NCBI GenBank assembly: GCA_031841125.1
Contig: CM063111.1
Location: forward strand, 54,745,535-54,809,534
DNA length: 64,000 nucleotides
DNA from: Acanthococcus lagerstroemiae
Taxonomy: Eukaryota > Arthropoda > Insecta > Hemiptera > Eriococcidae
Direction: 5' to 3'
Positions 11,823 through 24,347 of this stretch are shown in pieces. A program made the position numbers and the translations under genes. Each line of letters starts with the position of its first letter. The stretch's first letter is position 1. The notes beneath the pieces were generated by a model. It was not told the origin of the DNA, did no database searches, and was given only the letters and a program-made list of their open reading frames with translations.

Positions 11823-12691
11823 CTGAAACAAATGCAAGACAGAGATTCTTAGATACATACAAGCCTGATGTGGGTCAGAATTAAAAATGATGGTTATCAT
11901 AATCTAGCCCTGGATTATACTTCGTTTGACACACTGTGTGCGGCACAGAGGCAAAAACTTCATTTTAACCAGTTAAATTTGGAATTCCAGCCTTCACAAG
12001 CTTTTTAGTTGTGTCAACAAAAATAACTTTTAATTGAAATTGGGGGGAAAATTGAATTTATTTATTTATATTTGAGTTCCCTCCCTCCCCAACAGGTGCC
12101 TGAGGATCCCATTGACAGGGAGAGTGAATTATATTCTGAAAAGTAGAAATAGTGGCTTCAGTGTAATGGAATGATTCAATTTTACTACCATAAATAAGTT
12201 ACCTATCATAATACTTTGTTTGATTATTCCAGTCAAATTATCCGCCCCTTCAAGATGAAATTTGGATTGTATTGGCCTAAATTCGCAAGTCTAGACCAAT
12301 TAACACTGAAACTAGAAAGTGTGACGATACTCGCAGATAAAGTCTGTTACAGTTGCAGATATAAGACATTACGCAATATTGTGCATTCGTCCGCTTCTTT
12401 TAACCAAATAAAACTGGTTTACAATCGTACTGGTGTAATTCTGTAATGCGGTTTTTCTTGGTGGGGTCTACCGACCCTTACTCTTCCGCTCTCGCTGCGC
12501 CCCGTTTCTGCTGAGTAATCGCTGTGAACGTTAGGGGCCGGCGTGCTGTGAACCGGTTGGTGGCTGCGGCGACAACTCACTGAAGTACGCTTCCCAACCG
12601 GCCGGCGGTACTAAGCGGAGCCGCAGGGGTCGGTCAAGGAGACCAGTCCCCATAGTGGTCGACCGGTATCTACGGTCCCAAAGAAAGAATT
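11823..12691. other. no gene recognised; GC-rich block near 12440-12680
   Basis: The first 600 bp are AT-rich without recognisable coding. A GC-rich block at about 12440-12680 contains short dyads (for example AACCGGTTGG and CCAACCGGCCGG) and may be a small repeat element. It cannot be assigned. Confidence 0.4.
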
Positions 12692-13372
12692 ATTGTGATC
12701 AAAGGTTTCTTTGCGGATTATTGTGCAGACTGGCCTACTGAATGACCCACATACAAGCATAACCAGCTAACCCGTGTGCGTTTTCCTCCACAATGGAAAA
12801 TATGCCTCCTTTGTCAGTTTCTTCTGAATAACCCGAAAGTATGAGAAATATTGGACTAGTTCATCGGGTCAAAAATACGCTTTTCACAAATACAAAATGA
12901 TACTAAACATGATGTTCCTAACATAATGGGAACCACCATAAGAGGCCACCAAGAAAGATAAACTTGCCAGATATTTACATACAAGCGAAGAAAACAGGAA
13001 CCCTACTTTTTTGGTGGCCCACTATGGTGGTTCCCGTTATCCTAAGGGCATCATTTTGTAGAAAATTGTATACGGACAAATACACAATTTAAAAAAATAC
13101 CTACTTTTGAGCGACCCCCGTGGCGCTTCTCTTCAAGTGAAAAGGATCATATATGGTATCATTTTGTCGGCAATTTCAAGAGCGCATTTTCAATGCGACA
13201 TAACCTATTCCAATATCCCTAAAACTATTTCAGTAATTTGGAGAAAACTGACGAAGGGGGCGTATTTACAACCGTGGTGGAAAACGCACACGGGTCGGGG
13301 GCTGGGTTTCATGTGGGTTACTCATGACCCAGTTCGCATAACAGTCCGCAAAGACGCCTTTTTGACCGTAAT
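12692..13372. repeat. foldback element with nested palindrome
   Basis: The outer arms match in inverted orientation: TTTCTTTGCGGA with ACCCGTGTGCGTTTTCC on the left, and their inverted counterparts at about 13270-13372. Inside, 12898-13062 is another dyad with GGGAACCACCATAAG-type sequence facing CTATGGTGGTTCCC. It is about 680 bp with no transposase and no clear target-site duplication. Confidence 0.7.
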
Positions 13373-13905
13373 GTTTTCCTGTTTAGACTCGATTTGATGC
13401 TAATTTTAGTGTGTTAAAGTCAGTTCAGCCCATTTGGCAGGGGAAATGTTACAATCAGCGATCCAAATGAGACAGAACAAAAAGCTGATGGGTATTTAAA
13501 ATTAGGGGAACTTGTCAATGAAAATTCGATACTTTCATTTTTTAAGCAAATTCAATTCTGATCCTTTCTTCAGGCGCGGATTTAGAAGAAGGAGATGGGG
13601 GTACAGTAGCGGCGATGCATACTGATTAGCTGTTGCTTTTATGTTGGCAGGGGTGGAGGAAGGGGGGTGCTCTCGGAAAAATATTTTATTTAATGTGGGA
13701 TACGCAATGACGAATATATGGGTGATTATCCGAAAAATGGACAATTCAATATGTGGACAAAAAAACCACAACAAAGAAACCGGAGTTCACTTTTCAAATG
13801 TTTTTTCGTTGAAATCGATACTAGGGGTATTGAAAAACCATATTCCGGGACCGGCCGGGCTTAAATTTGATTTTTATGTTTTTGGCGGGGGGGTTGTAGA
13901 ATCAT

Positions 13906-14296
13906 CAGAGTGTCTACCGGGTCCAAATTTTCCAATTCCTTGACTTTTCCTTGACCTTTTCTCACTTTTTTCATAACCGTTTTACACACATACAAATATA
14001 AACAAATTCGTAAAACCTTAACAAAGGGGGGGGGGGGCACACAGTAAATGGAAACACTAAAAAATACTATGAAAAAGGATATTATGTAATTATCTAAAAA
14101 TATTTACGTTACTTTAAATTTACTTGTAATTTAAAAAAAAATTCGTGATAATAATTTTGAGGAAATTTAAATGAAAAATTTATGACTTTTCATGACTACT
14201 ATCCAAAATACTTGACTCTTTACTTCCTCGACTTTCTTTGACCACTCTCCAAAATACTTGACTTTTCCTTGACTTCCTTGACCGGTAGACACCCTG
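13906..14296. repeat. MITE with CAGGGTGTCTACCGG termini
   Basis: The left end CAGAGTGTCTACCGGG and right end CCGGTAGACACCCTG are inverted copies. The interior near both ends repeats a CTTGACTTTTCCTTGAC motif. Both flanks show ATCAT directly beside the termini. The same family appears at 44588-45411. Confidence 0.65.
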
Positions 14297-15871
14297 ATCA
14301 TTACAAAAAAAAAAAAAAAAAATGGTTGTCCACGTCGAAAGACAAATTTTTCACGTTTACATAGTGTGATAAGATGAGCGGCTGTACGATCACACAGCGG
14401 CACCGTGGGTTACAATCTCACGGATCACGGTTTTATGAAATACCAAAAATTCATCTAAGAAAGTAGTCTCCGCACGAAGAAGATTTAAATGTTGTTTCTA
14501 CAGGCTGCTTCTAAGTGTCGAAAAATTTACGTCCTTCAACGTGGATACAAGAAATACATGAGGGTCCGGGTTGAATATACCTATTTTATGTCCATACTTA
14601 AGGACAAAATCGCCATTTTCCTTTTCCTATTGGGTAAATATGCGGAGAATATTTGATACATGTAGCTGAATGTAATGTGGCCAACATTAGATATATCATT
14701 ACGTTTTTACCAATTCCTGGTTGTAAATTCAATATGGCTGTTGATGTCCACGATGAAGGACACTTTTTTTTTTAGAAACCAGGATCTTAGCGATAAATGA
14801 TAATTTTAGCATACAAATTATCATTATTCCACAGACATTCTCACAGAGCCTTCTAGAGGAAGTTATGAGGAAGTTCTATGAGTATTTGAGAGAAGTTCAT
14901 GCTTACAGTGGAACCCTCCGGAGAGGTTTGAAAATTATCCACGTTGGAGGACATATCTCTTCCTAGACACAACTTTGAGGCACTCTAAAGGTAACTGAAC
15001 TTGGTTAGAAAAAGATTAGAAGACCTATACCGTGTTGCCTCAACTTACCTCTTCAACAATGAGGAACAGTAGTTCCTGAAAACTATCTATTAAACCCTTC
15101 CAGCGGGCAAAAAAACTGGAACTTGACCGGATTGACACCCACGTTGACGGACATTTCAGGTGCATTTTCAATTTTCTAAGTATGTTTTGCTAAACTAGGG
15201 AGTGCTTTCACCACTGTATCCATCAGAAAAGTCCATTTCCTCAATTTTGACATACTGTGCACAGCATTCCGATAATAAGTGACAGAGTTACAGCTCATTT
15301 ACATGAATTGTCCATTTTCCGGAGAATCACCCATATAGATGCGTTATTATACATTTGCGGCGTGTAATGAGGGTACAATTCATCATTCTTGTTCCTTTTT
15401 TCTTAATATTGCGTTAAAAATTTCAACCGAGGGGGGGGGCATGTACCCCATGGCCTTCCTTGGATCCGCCACTGCCTTCTTTAGATCCAAAATTAGGACT
15501 TTCGGGCCCAAATCGGAGCCCGATCAACCCTCTGATGCGGTATTCAAAATCACTGATACAAGAAACCCATATTTCGATATTTTCCTCGGTACCTTTCTAT
15601 CTAAAATTTTAAAATTGGTGGTACGTTCGCCGCTTTTCCTTAGGGTAGAGAAATTTTACCTGAAAAGAAACTAAATTTTAAAGATTTTTTTTTGCTCCAT
15701 TAAGATCCGATTATGCGATGAACAATCCACGAACAATTATTGCAAATCAAAAATTCGCAGTAAATCTCACAATTGGAAAAAAACATGTTCAATTCAAAAA
15801 TTCTGAAATCCACTCGCAGATTCAATATACATTCACTAATCAAAAGTACTTGCGTACCTTTCAAGAAGCCA
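14297..15871. other. no gene recognised
   Basis: AT-rich sequence with poly-A and poly-G runs. The fragment GGATCCGCCACTGCC near 15462 looks like the end of a decayed MITE. Small ORFs lack recognisable content. Confidence 0.4.
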
Positions 15872-16110
15872 CAGACCTTCACAGACGTACCGAAGAGTTT
15901 TTCTAGGGGGGGGGGGGAGGGGGTGAAAGTACAACTGATTCAACTCGAAATTCCCAAGTGTCAAAGCAAAAGTAAATAAATAAAGGTTTTGACTTGTTGG
16001 ATTTTCCCAATCCTACAGACATTTCCCAACTTCGGCTGACTGAAATGGTAAATTTTCCCAACTGCTGAGTGACAAATTTTCCTACCGGGGGGGGGGGGGG
16101 TTATCGATGC
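15872..16110. repeat. second copy of the G-rich MITE family
   Basis: The left side has CAGACGTACCGAAGAG followed by a long G run; the right side has a G run and GATGCGTCCCAACAG. Internal TTTTCCCAA motifs match the copies at 4205-4406 and 49916-50278. The termini are degraded and no duplication is seen. Confidence 0.5.
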
Positions 16111-19100
16111 GTCCCAACAGATCTTAATTACATGATCATTCTAGTAAGCAGATGGCAGAACGTAGTGCACAACTTTCGGCACATATCTCGATAACATTTC
16201 GCAAAATTCTATCAAATTTTCAAAATCGAAATTATCGCTGGTTCTTACTGTACTCGTAGACAGTTTTGCTGTTACTATTAGTACCCATATGTACACCGCT
16301 GAATTACCTTTCTTAGTTCTTCGATATGCTTTTAATTGGAAATTTGTGGGGGGGGGGACTCCTCTTGTAAATTAGTTTTCGAAAAAACCGGAACTGGGAA
16401 TAATTCTTCTTACAAAATTTTATTGAGAAAATGCAAAACAGATATTTCCATTGAAAGGGGTCAAATATCGAGAAATGGGAATGGGAATTTTTTAAGAAAA
16501 CATTTCTGGTAAGACTGTCTTTAACTGCTGGTAATGTAAAAAATGAATGGTATTTTACCCGTAATCAGTAACGTACCGGTAAGTTTTCCGTAAGTTACCT
16601 TAAATAACACAATGCTCACAGGCGTAAGTGCACTAGCCCACGAACCTGTCCGTAAGAATTACATTTACTGTTGTCCAAAAAGTTGAGTTATAAAAAGGAA
16701 AACTGAACAAAAAGACCACTGATTTCCTCTTTATCGGTATCTGAGCGTTATCAAGAGATTCTCTGACCTCGAAAAAGAGAAAAAGCTTGCGAAAGATTCT
16801 ACGGAGAAAGGATGGGCAAAAACAGGAACAGAGAAATTTTAGCTGCGAAATTTTCATCTCACTATGAGTGAGTCAGTCAAACAGACGAAAGCAAGTTACA
16901 CAGCTCCGAGAAGAAGTCTGACACGAGCAAATGATAGTTGGCTTAGAGGTTGCACTTTGAAATTTTGGCAATTTAACCTACTGTCGAGACATGGAATCGA
17001 TGGAATTTATCGAACAATATGTTATCTGGCTTCGTTAGATGCCAAATTAGTTAACCAAATAGGAGATCAGGGGTTTTTGGTTTTCAAAAACTAACGTGCT
17101 GTAGCTACCATAGTTTTCTTCTAACTACGCTACTACATATCCCCGAGGTGACCTAAGTGGCAGTTCACCAACCATCCAAGACAAGAGGATTATGAGGTCC
17201 ATTTTCGTTCAAGAGGGCTGAAATCTCCAACACTAGTTCATTCTATATGCTCATCTATTTCCATGAGAAAAACTTTGTATATCCGCCGAAACGAAGGCAC
17301 TGAAGGCGTACAATAGCACCGCGGTACCGCGGTCAAAACACCAATGATAACGGACGGGAAAACGAACGGATTTTCAAAACTGTATACGACAGCCCCCCAC
17401 ACCAACTAGGGATCGGATCGCCACCACGACGAATCCAGCCGGCCATGAGCAGGCGACAAGTGGCTGGAACTAACCACAGCACCTCTGTAAAACAATTTCA
17501 ACAGAACCCTTGTCGCTGTACACAACTTTAATCCGCCATCCCAATTTTCATCTTTTCTACCCGCGGTCGCCTTCGTTCGCTCCGGTACATCCGTCAACCC
17601 GTTCCGTGCTCGTACTCCAAAACGATCCCGAAATCCTTTTCCAAAACCCCTACACTTATGTCCCTTACTGTGCACACACCTACCCAAACGAGTCTCAATA
17701 TTTCACGCATCGCCGAATCGCGTTTTCCGCCGCATATTCTCTCGTTCGTTTTAAATAACCAAATACCTATGTACCCGTGCTGCCTTCGTCGACTTCACAA
17801 AACCGCCGCGAAAAGGCATCAGCAGCTCGGTTCAGCCGGGCGGAAAAAAGCACCCACAGACAAGAGCAGGGAACAGGAAAAAAAAAGGACAAAAAAAAGA
17901 AGTCAAACAGCACGCGCATAAAATCTAACAACCCAAAAGTCGACGAAATTACCTTTTTAACGTGAATTAACAATCGTTTCGAATCTGGATCTAATTAACT
18001 CAGTCGCTTTAAAGGGCCACAATGATCGCAGTTCAGCTAATCCGGGTACTCGTTGACATGTTTTTTTTTTAAATTGCCAGCACGAAAAAAAAAACGAATT
18101 AAATTCACGTACGCCGATTCAAATAGGAAACAAATATCAGTAAATTCTTTTAATTGCAGGCCGAACGACAGAACTGAAACCCGAAACAATCGAGCCGATG
18201 AAGTTTCGAATTAGCTGCCACATCTACGTTGGTCGCGAAAATTTTCGAATTTTCTGCACACACACGGCTCACCACAAATACGAGAGCACGTTGATATAAA
18301 ACAAAACCGGAGCGAGGAAAACGAAGCACGACCGTACATTTTTTTAATTGACCCGGGCAGAGGTTATATGACAATTTGGGAGGAACGCTGCAGTCGCTCG
18401 CTTTCGTTCTCTGGTAATCTGTTTTATGTCACCCGACCAAGATAGTCGGACAGTACGACAACAACCGCAATATACGCGAAAATTTTATAAATAAACAACC
18501 AGAATATAGCATGCGTAGAAATAGCTCCCCCGCGCCGTCAGCACGAAATTATTTTGGGAATCAACGTGTTTTTTTTTTGCCAAAATCACGGGTCAGCCGC
18601 GTCCTTCGATTTGCAATTTGAAACAAAAATCCGACTTGATAGCTCGGCTCAAGGGCAGGTAGGAGGAGGGAGCGGAAATGATGTGTGCCAGATATGAAGC
18701 AGGAAGTCATTCTTTAACATCATCCGGCTCTGAGAAGGTGATAGTCGAGTCACAGATCGTTCCACGAGAAGACGGCTATCAAAAGTCAAAAGTTACATTT
18801 CGAAAATACCGCGATTAGATATAGTCCACATAAGTTAGCCCAAATAAGAGTACAAAAAGGAAAAAAATCATAGAAAGCTGAAACTTGGTACGTTGGTCTA
18901 ATTAAGTGTTCTGAACAACATATTAAAAGTCCCAACGAATCCGGTGCCGGCGTCATCCCCTAGGGGGCAGACATTCTGGCGTAAAACAGTTTTTTGCTTA
19001 TATCACACTAAAATTTGACTTCAGAAAAAAAAAGTTCAAATAAATGGGAAAGAGAATTAAAAAATACACAAAAAACTATCTCACACATTTCCCCGTAGAG

Positions 19101-20084
19101 TTTAAAGAATCTGAAAACAGTAAAAACTGTGGGGCCAGACAAAATAAGTGATACTATATTGTGGTATCCTGACACTTCGGTTTTGTGGATATGGCCGAAT
19201 GTCACAAAGTCGTTTCCTCTTCCAAAAATTTCCCTTACCTTTTCCTAACTTTTCCGCTGTGGCTTTTAAGCTCACTTGTTTTTCGTTTTCCCGTCGTCTC
19301 CTAACGCCACCTATCTTATTTTTCCTGTCATTTCCTAGCGCCATCTAGTTTGTTTTTCCATTTTCCCGAATGTTATCATTTTTCACGTTTTTCCTACCTG
19401 GCTGCGAAGTGAGGTTGGCGAGGTTCTACGTCCGGGAATAGAGAACGATGGAAGGGCACTCGGTCAGAGACCCAAGGAAGGATAGAAGCTTTTTAAAGAT
19501 AAAAACTTTGAAAATTCAATTATTCGGTTAACGCCAAATTTTCTCGTTTTTTTTTTCTACTCCGCTTTGTGTTACACCCTCAAAACGTGTTCCGGATCCG
19601 ATCACCGAACTACTCGCTCACCGTGATCCACCAAGCGTCTTTCATCGCATCTCATCACACTGCTGTACCCTGTAAATAAATAAAGTAAGCGTGTCGTGTC
19701 CCCACGTATTTTTTTTATTTTTTTTATTTGCACTCCCTGTAAGGGGGAGGTACGGCAGTTTCCCGACTGACGAGGTATTCCTAGGTCACCTCGAAAGACT
19801 TCCCTCCCGAGACCCGAATCAAAACGCTCCGTGGTACGTATCCTGCACGCCCTGTGACCCAAGAGCTAGTCGAGGCACAGTGGTCTACCCCGGTTCTCTT
19901 ATGTTCGGAAGCCACCTAGGTGTACAATCCGTTTAAGGTTACCACAATATTCAGAAAATTTTCGAAAGAGTTAACACCAATATTAGCACAAACTAGCAGT
20001 GCACCACATATCTCTATTCTATATAATATTTTTAAAAAAAATGAAAATTACAGAAATTTATAGTTATCATATTACAGGACCTCC
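16111..20084. other. gene-free stretch; CpG-richer patch and a possible solo LTR
   Basis: No protein family is recognisable. From about 17300 to 18660 CpG is more frequent and the text less repetitive than its surroundings, which may mark conserved regulatory or 5' UTR DNA. At about 19371-19944 a TG...CA block contains AATAAATAAA (near 19674) followed by GT-rich text, as in the R region of an LTR. No second copy or target-site duplication supports that idea. Confidence 0.35.
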
Positions 20085-21150
20085 TTCTACACCACATTTG
20101 CAGTTTTATAGCTTCCAGGTAGTGCTTGGATTTTTAAATTATTAAACGAAGTTGTCTGCGACAGAGCTACGTATAATTGTCCATGACTGAAGACATACTC
20201 GGGTAGATAATAGATATATCCCAACCTTCTCCAGCGTCTGTCCCTGGGCCTTGTTGATCGTCATACAAAAGGCTAACTTTATTGGAAATTGTCTCCTTTT
20301 GAATGAAAAAGGCAATGTGGAATCCGCTGGCGACAGGTCCACTCTTGGGAGTAATATCCTTCGACCGCACTCCACCTCAGTTATTATTTCCAGATCCAAT
20401 GCATTCGTGTAGATGTTTCTCTCAATTAGTCGTGTCCCATTCAGCAGTCCAAGATCCACATTCATATTACGTAGCAACATAACAATCGCACCAACTTTCA
20501 AGTGTAATTTATTTGGTTGTAAACCTGTCAACTCCAGACTATCCAGAAATTCAACGGGGAATTGCAGGATTTCACTGCCATTTTCACTGATCAGTCTATT
20601 CATGCTTGTGTAGGTTTTGGCTTCTCCAGGAATCAAGTCCAAAATCTTGTCGTTGATCTTCTGACAATGATCATTCTTTGGTGCCAGAATTGCAACATTA
20701 GAAAATTTCAGGACATCCTTTGGAGTGTCAAACTTTTCACCATAGACATCTGTTATAATGTCCTGAGAAATTATGCTTGCAGGTAATTCTATAATGCCCC
20801 CATTTTCAGAGCCAGAATGAGGGAAATTACCATTACCAATCTGCAGCAAGAATTCTGAAAACTCTTTCTCTCCTGCTTCCTCTCGCATGTTCTGGGTCAG
20901 TCTCAGCGTCTTAAATATTGGCCATAAAGGAGAAAACTTGATGGAATTAGCAATTGTAGCAGCTCTTGAACCATGTGGAACTACTGCCAGAACCTGCCTA
21001 AAATCTCCACCCAAAACTACAATCTTGCCGCCAAACGGCACGTCATTTCCCATGATGTCCTTCAAGAGTCTGTTTACAGTGTATGGAAATGTGGTTTTAT
21101 ATGATTGGATAATGCTGAAAGCCAATCAGAATGCAGTATTTTATTTGGGT
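20085..21150 (-). pseudogene. Helitron PIF1-type helicase, C-terminal remnant
   Basis: The open frame 20142-21125 encodes the C-terminal helicase part of a rolling-circle Helitron transposase. Visible are VVLGGDFRQVL (helicase motif III), LRLTQNMR (motif IV), the LRNMNVDLGLLNGTRL block and CMTINKAQGQTLEKVGIYL (motif V). After a frameshift near 20200 the frame resumes as VFSHGQLYVALSQTTSFNNL, then a stop interrupts NVV-KEVL. The usual ALSRV arginine of motif VI is replaced by glutamine. The Walker A and B motifs and the whole Rep domain are missing upstream, where a tandem repeat begins. It is a dead fragment; no Helitron hairpin/CTRR end was identified. Confidence 0.9.
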
Positions 21151-21155
21151 ATGGA

Positions 21156-21650
21156 ACGGATTTGAGTGATGAAAAAAGCATATGAAAGAGGTTGCTTCAC
21201 TGAGTGTTCTTAGACTAAGATGAACTTTGTAGGTCAAGTATTCGCGAGTAATGGACAAATAAGTGGAAGAAATGCGTGTGAGTAGTGAGGTTGAGTTGGT
21301 TGTTATCTCATAATTCTCCTCAGACTGAACGGATTGGAGTGATCAAAAAAGCATATGAAAGAGGTTTCTTCACTGAGTGTTCTTAGACTAAGATGAATTT
21401 TGTAGGTCAAGTAGTTTGTGAGTAATGGACAAATGAGTAGAAGAAATGCGTGTGAGTATTGAGGTTGAGTTGGTTGTTACCTCATAACTCTCCTCAGACT
21501 GAACGGATTTGAGTGATCAAAAAAGATTCATAATGAGCTTGATTCGCCGAGTGTTTTAAGACCTTAACCAGCATTGTGCGATAAGTAGGGCCTGAGATAT
21601 AGGTTTTGAATTTCATAGAACCCAGTGTTTCAAACATATTTTAAATAGAT
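21156..21650. repeat. 173-174-bp tandem repeat, about 2.8 copies
   Basis: Units begin ACGGATT(T/G)GAGTGAT at 21156, 21329 and 21503. The first two are nearly identical, while the third diverges after AAAAAAGATTCATAA. The same repeat, with the same diverged last unit, occurs at 42456-42848 next to a second Helitron fragment, so the repeat probably travelled with that element. Confidence 0.85.
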
Positions 21651-21699
21651 AGATGTTTAGTAAAATTTTAGATCAAGAAAAAATCCCGATACAATGAAA

Positions 21700-22940
21700 A
21701 GAGGCAGAAATTATTTTACTATGCTTAACGTCAAATATTAGCAAACTCTTTTCGAACTTGATAAAAACCACGCTATACGGAATGTTAGATGAGGCACAAA
21801 GCTCCCAGCAAGCGGGATTCCGCAGGAACAGATCGACAATAGATCATATCTTTTCAATCAACCAGTTAACAGAGGAAGCAAACAAATTCCAATTTGCACT
21901 GCACATACTTTTTGTAGACTTTCAAAAAGTATTCGATACAGTAAAGCAAAGCTATTTATGAAAGGAACTGAGGCGGCGAAGAGTTCCTCAAAAATTTATA
22001 AGGATTTTAGAAAAAATGTACAAGGAAGCAACCGCTAAAATTAAATTAGACAAAGTAGGACCAAAATTTGCAATAACAAAAGGGGTAAAACAGAGCGACT
22101 CTTTGTCACCAAATCTATTCAACAACGTACTAGAAGAAATTTTCTGGGAAATGGGATGGGAGGAAAAACGAATTGGAATAGGCGGGGTATGGCTAAGTAA
22201 CCTACGCTTCGCAGATGATGTGGCGCTAATATCACAAAATTTAGTACAGTTGGAAGAAATAGCAAACGAACTCGAAACAATCAGTAGGAAAGGAGGACTC
22301 AAACTCAACTTCAAGAAAACCACAATTTTGTCAAATGAGATGGCAAACTTTAGTATCAAAAGGGTTAACGAAGTGGTGTACTTGGGTCAAAAGATAATAT
22401 TCGAGAATAGAACAAAGAATTAAACAGAAGAATGTCACAAGTGTGGAAGGGTTATTGGGCGTTAAAAACAATTTACAAAAACCAAATCCCATGGCCAATA
22501 ACACCGAAGACTCTAGAAAGTTGCACATACCCGATTTCAACCTACGGAGCCTAGACATAGGCTCTAACAGTTGCACAAACAAACAAACTACACCGAGTAC
22601 AACTGGCAATGAAACAGAACATGTTAGGAATAAGGCAAGGGGACAAAATTAGAAATACTAAGATAAGATCCTCAGTAAATACAAAAGATATAAGACATGT
22701 GGTAAAAAGACTCAAAATGAAATACGCAGGGCACGCCACACGATCTCAGGAGGACAGGTAGGAGAGGCGCTTGCTGGAATGGACACCTCGGGAATACAGA
22801 CGCATGAAAGGCAGACCCGCCTATCAGATAGAGGGACGAAATAGATCATTACGATTGCATGGGGGAGGGACGCTCGGGTCAGAGGTCGCTGGATTAAGGT
22901 TGGGAAGGTTTTTGCTCAACGCGGAACACAATTAACTGAT
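21700..22940 (+). pseudogene. LINE reverse transcriptase and C-terminus, decayed
   Basis: Translation in shifting frames gives a non-LTR reverse transcriptase: SNISKLFSNLIKTTLY, QAGFRRNRSTIDHIFSINQL, VDFQKVFDTV, GVKQSDSLSPNLFN (usual GVRQGDSLSP) and LRFADDVALIS, the catalytic (F/Y)ADD. Later come KMKYAGHATRSQED, EYRRMKGRPAYQ and RDARVRGRWIKVGKVF up to a stop near 22940, the usual LINE C-terminal region. Frameshifts at about 21960, 22400 and 22560 break it. The endonuclease domain is absent. The clade looks RTE-like, but that is an impression. It starts beside the tandem repeat at 21156-21650. Confidence 0.88.
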
Positions 22941-24347
22941 TAATCGATTGTAATTCATCGTAATTATTCCGAAGACATTCCAAAAAAAAAAATCTTTGAT
23001 ATCATTCATTTCCATTCCAAAGCCAAATTATCGTTTTTTTCACAGTTGGCTTTCAACCATTGTAAACATTCCAGGGACTTCCCGCTGACGAACTGGAAAA
23101 TCCGTGTTACTCGTGACGTAGTACAGCCGCCTCGGAGCGCTGTAGTCGTCGGCATCGCCCGTTCAAAGGCGTTTACCCAGCGTCGCTGCTCCGCGAAAGA
23201 GCCGTACGTACGTATGCCCTTGTATGAGGACGGTACGGAGTGAGGGGCGGAGGGGGCAAATTAAGCGAATCAGTTTTGAGTCAGTGCCTCGGAATTGGGT
23301 ACACAATACAGCCAGCCGCTCTTCAAACATTCTAATATTTTCGGTTCGTACGGCGCGACTCGAATTAATTTCTGTCGAACGAGCAGCAGAGGAGTCGAAT
23401 CGTGACGCTGGAAAGGTAAAGCTCAGAGAGAGTGGTTAGAGTGAAGCGAAGGCAAAGCAAAGTAAAGCGGAGCCGGAGCAGACAGTAAAGAGTATAATAT
23501 TATGTGCGAAGTCTCTCTTTCCATTGTACGGGAAAAGGAGCGAAAAACGAGTGTTGTAAACCTCTTTCCACGCGAATAGATTTTAATCGGATTTTCTTTT
23601 TCGTCCTCTGCTCGACGTTCTTCTTCTTTCTCTCACGCTGTATCTCCCTCACACATTTCCTCAGTCTCTGGCCGTGTCTGTCTTTCTCTGGCTCGTCGAA
23701 ATTAGCGTCATTAGCGTATTTCGTTCGTTTGATATTTATTTTTTTTACATCATAGTTCGACGTGTACGAGGGGGTATCGCATTAATAAATCGTCGATTTC
23801 GTATCGAACGTTGATTAAAACGCGTGCGACCGTGAGATAAAGGGAAATGCGAACGGTTTGATAAACGCTTCGGCGGCGATGCGAAATTTGCATCGCTGGC
23901 GCGTAAACCGTAGAGCGCGCATTTTTTGCGCCCTCCGTTTAATTACGTGTATAGACGGCGTAGTCGTGTAGTAATTATTGCGCTGTAATCAGTTGTCTGC
24001 GAGTACACGAGTTATTCATAGTCCGTCCGTCGAACGAACTCGACGAGTCGAGTCGCCGATGACAAGCGGTTCAGGGAGCCGCAAACGATCACCGTTCTGC
24101 GACTGCTTCACATGCTCGGCCCACTTACCGCGACTACGTTCGCTTAGGAGCAGTTTGAGGTCACCAGCTGGGCCTTGATGGCTGAGTGTGCTATTAAATG
24201 CGAACGCACGACAGGATGAGTGAGCCAAAGTACTGGTTCAGCCTGCAGGATCCAGAGTACGTTCAAGCAGATACGTTGTAAAAACCAAAAGGGAGCACTC
24301 TTGTCCACCTATCTTGATCGCTACGGTATCATGAAGATCATACACTT
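22941..24347. other. CpG-rich gene-free region, possible promoter or 5' UTR
   Basis: From about 23050 to 24200 the sequence is unusually rich in CpG and CG-containing words for this window and is largely non-repetitive. TCAGT (arthropod initiator-like) occurs near 23268 and 23279 on the plus strand, and a donor-like AAAG/GTAAAG lies near 23412. This could be an untranslated first exon of a host gene on either strand. No coding exon follows that I can recognise. Confidence 0.3.

Noticed and set aside
14346..14420. tRNA-like B box (GGTTACAATCTC)
   Set aside because: The B box is degenerate and no A box lies at the right spacing.
19930..20090. Helitron 3' terminus
   Set aside because: A CTAG is present on the minus strand but no GC-rich hairpin precedes it at the usual distance.
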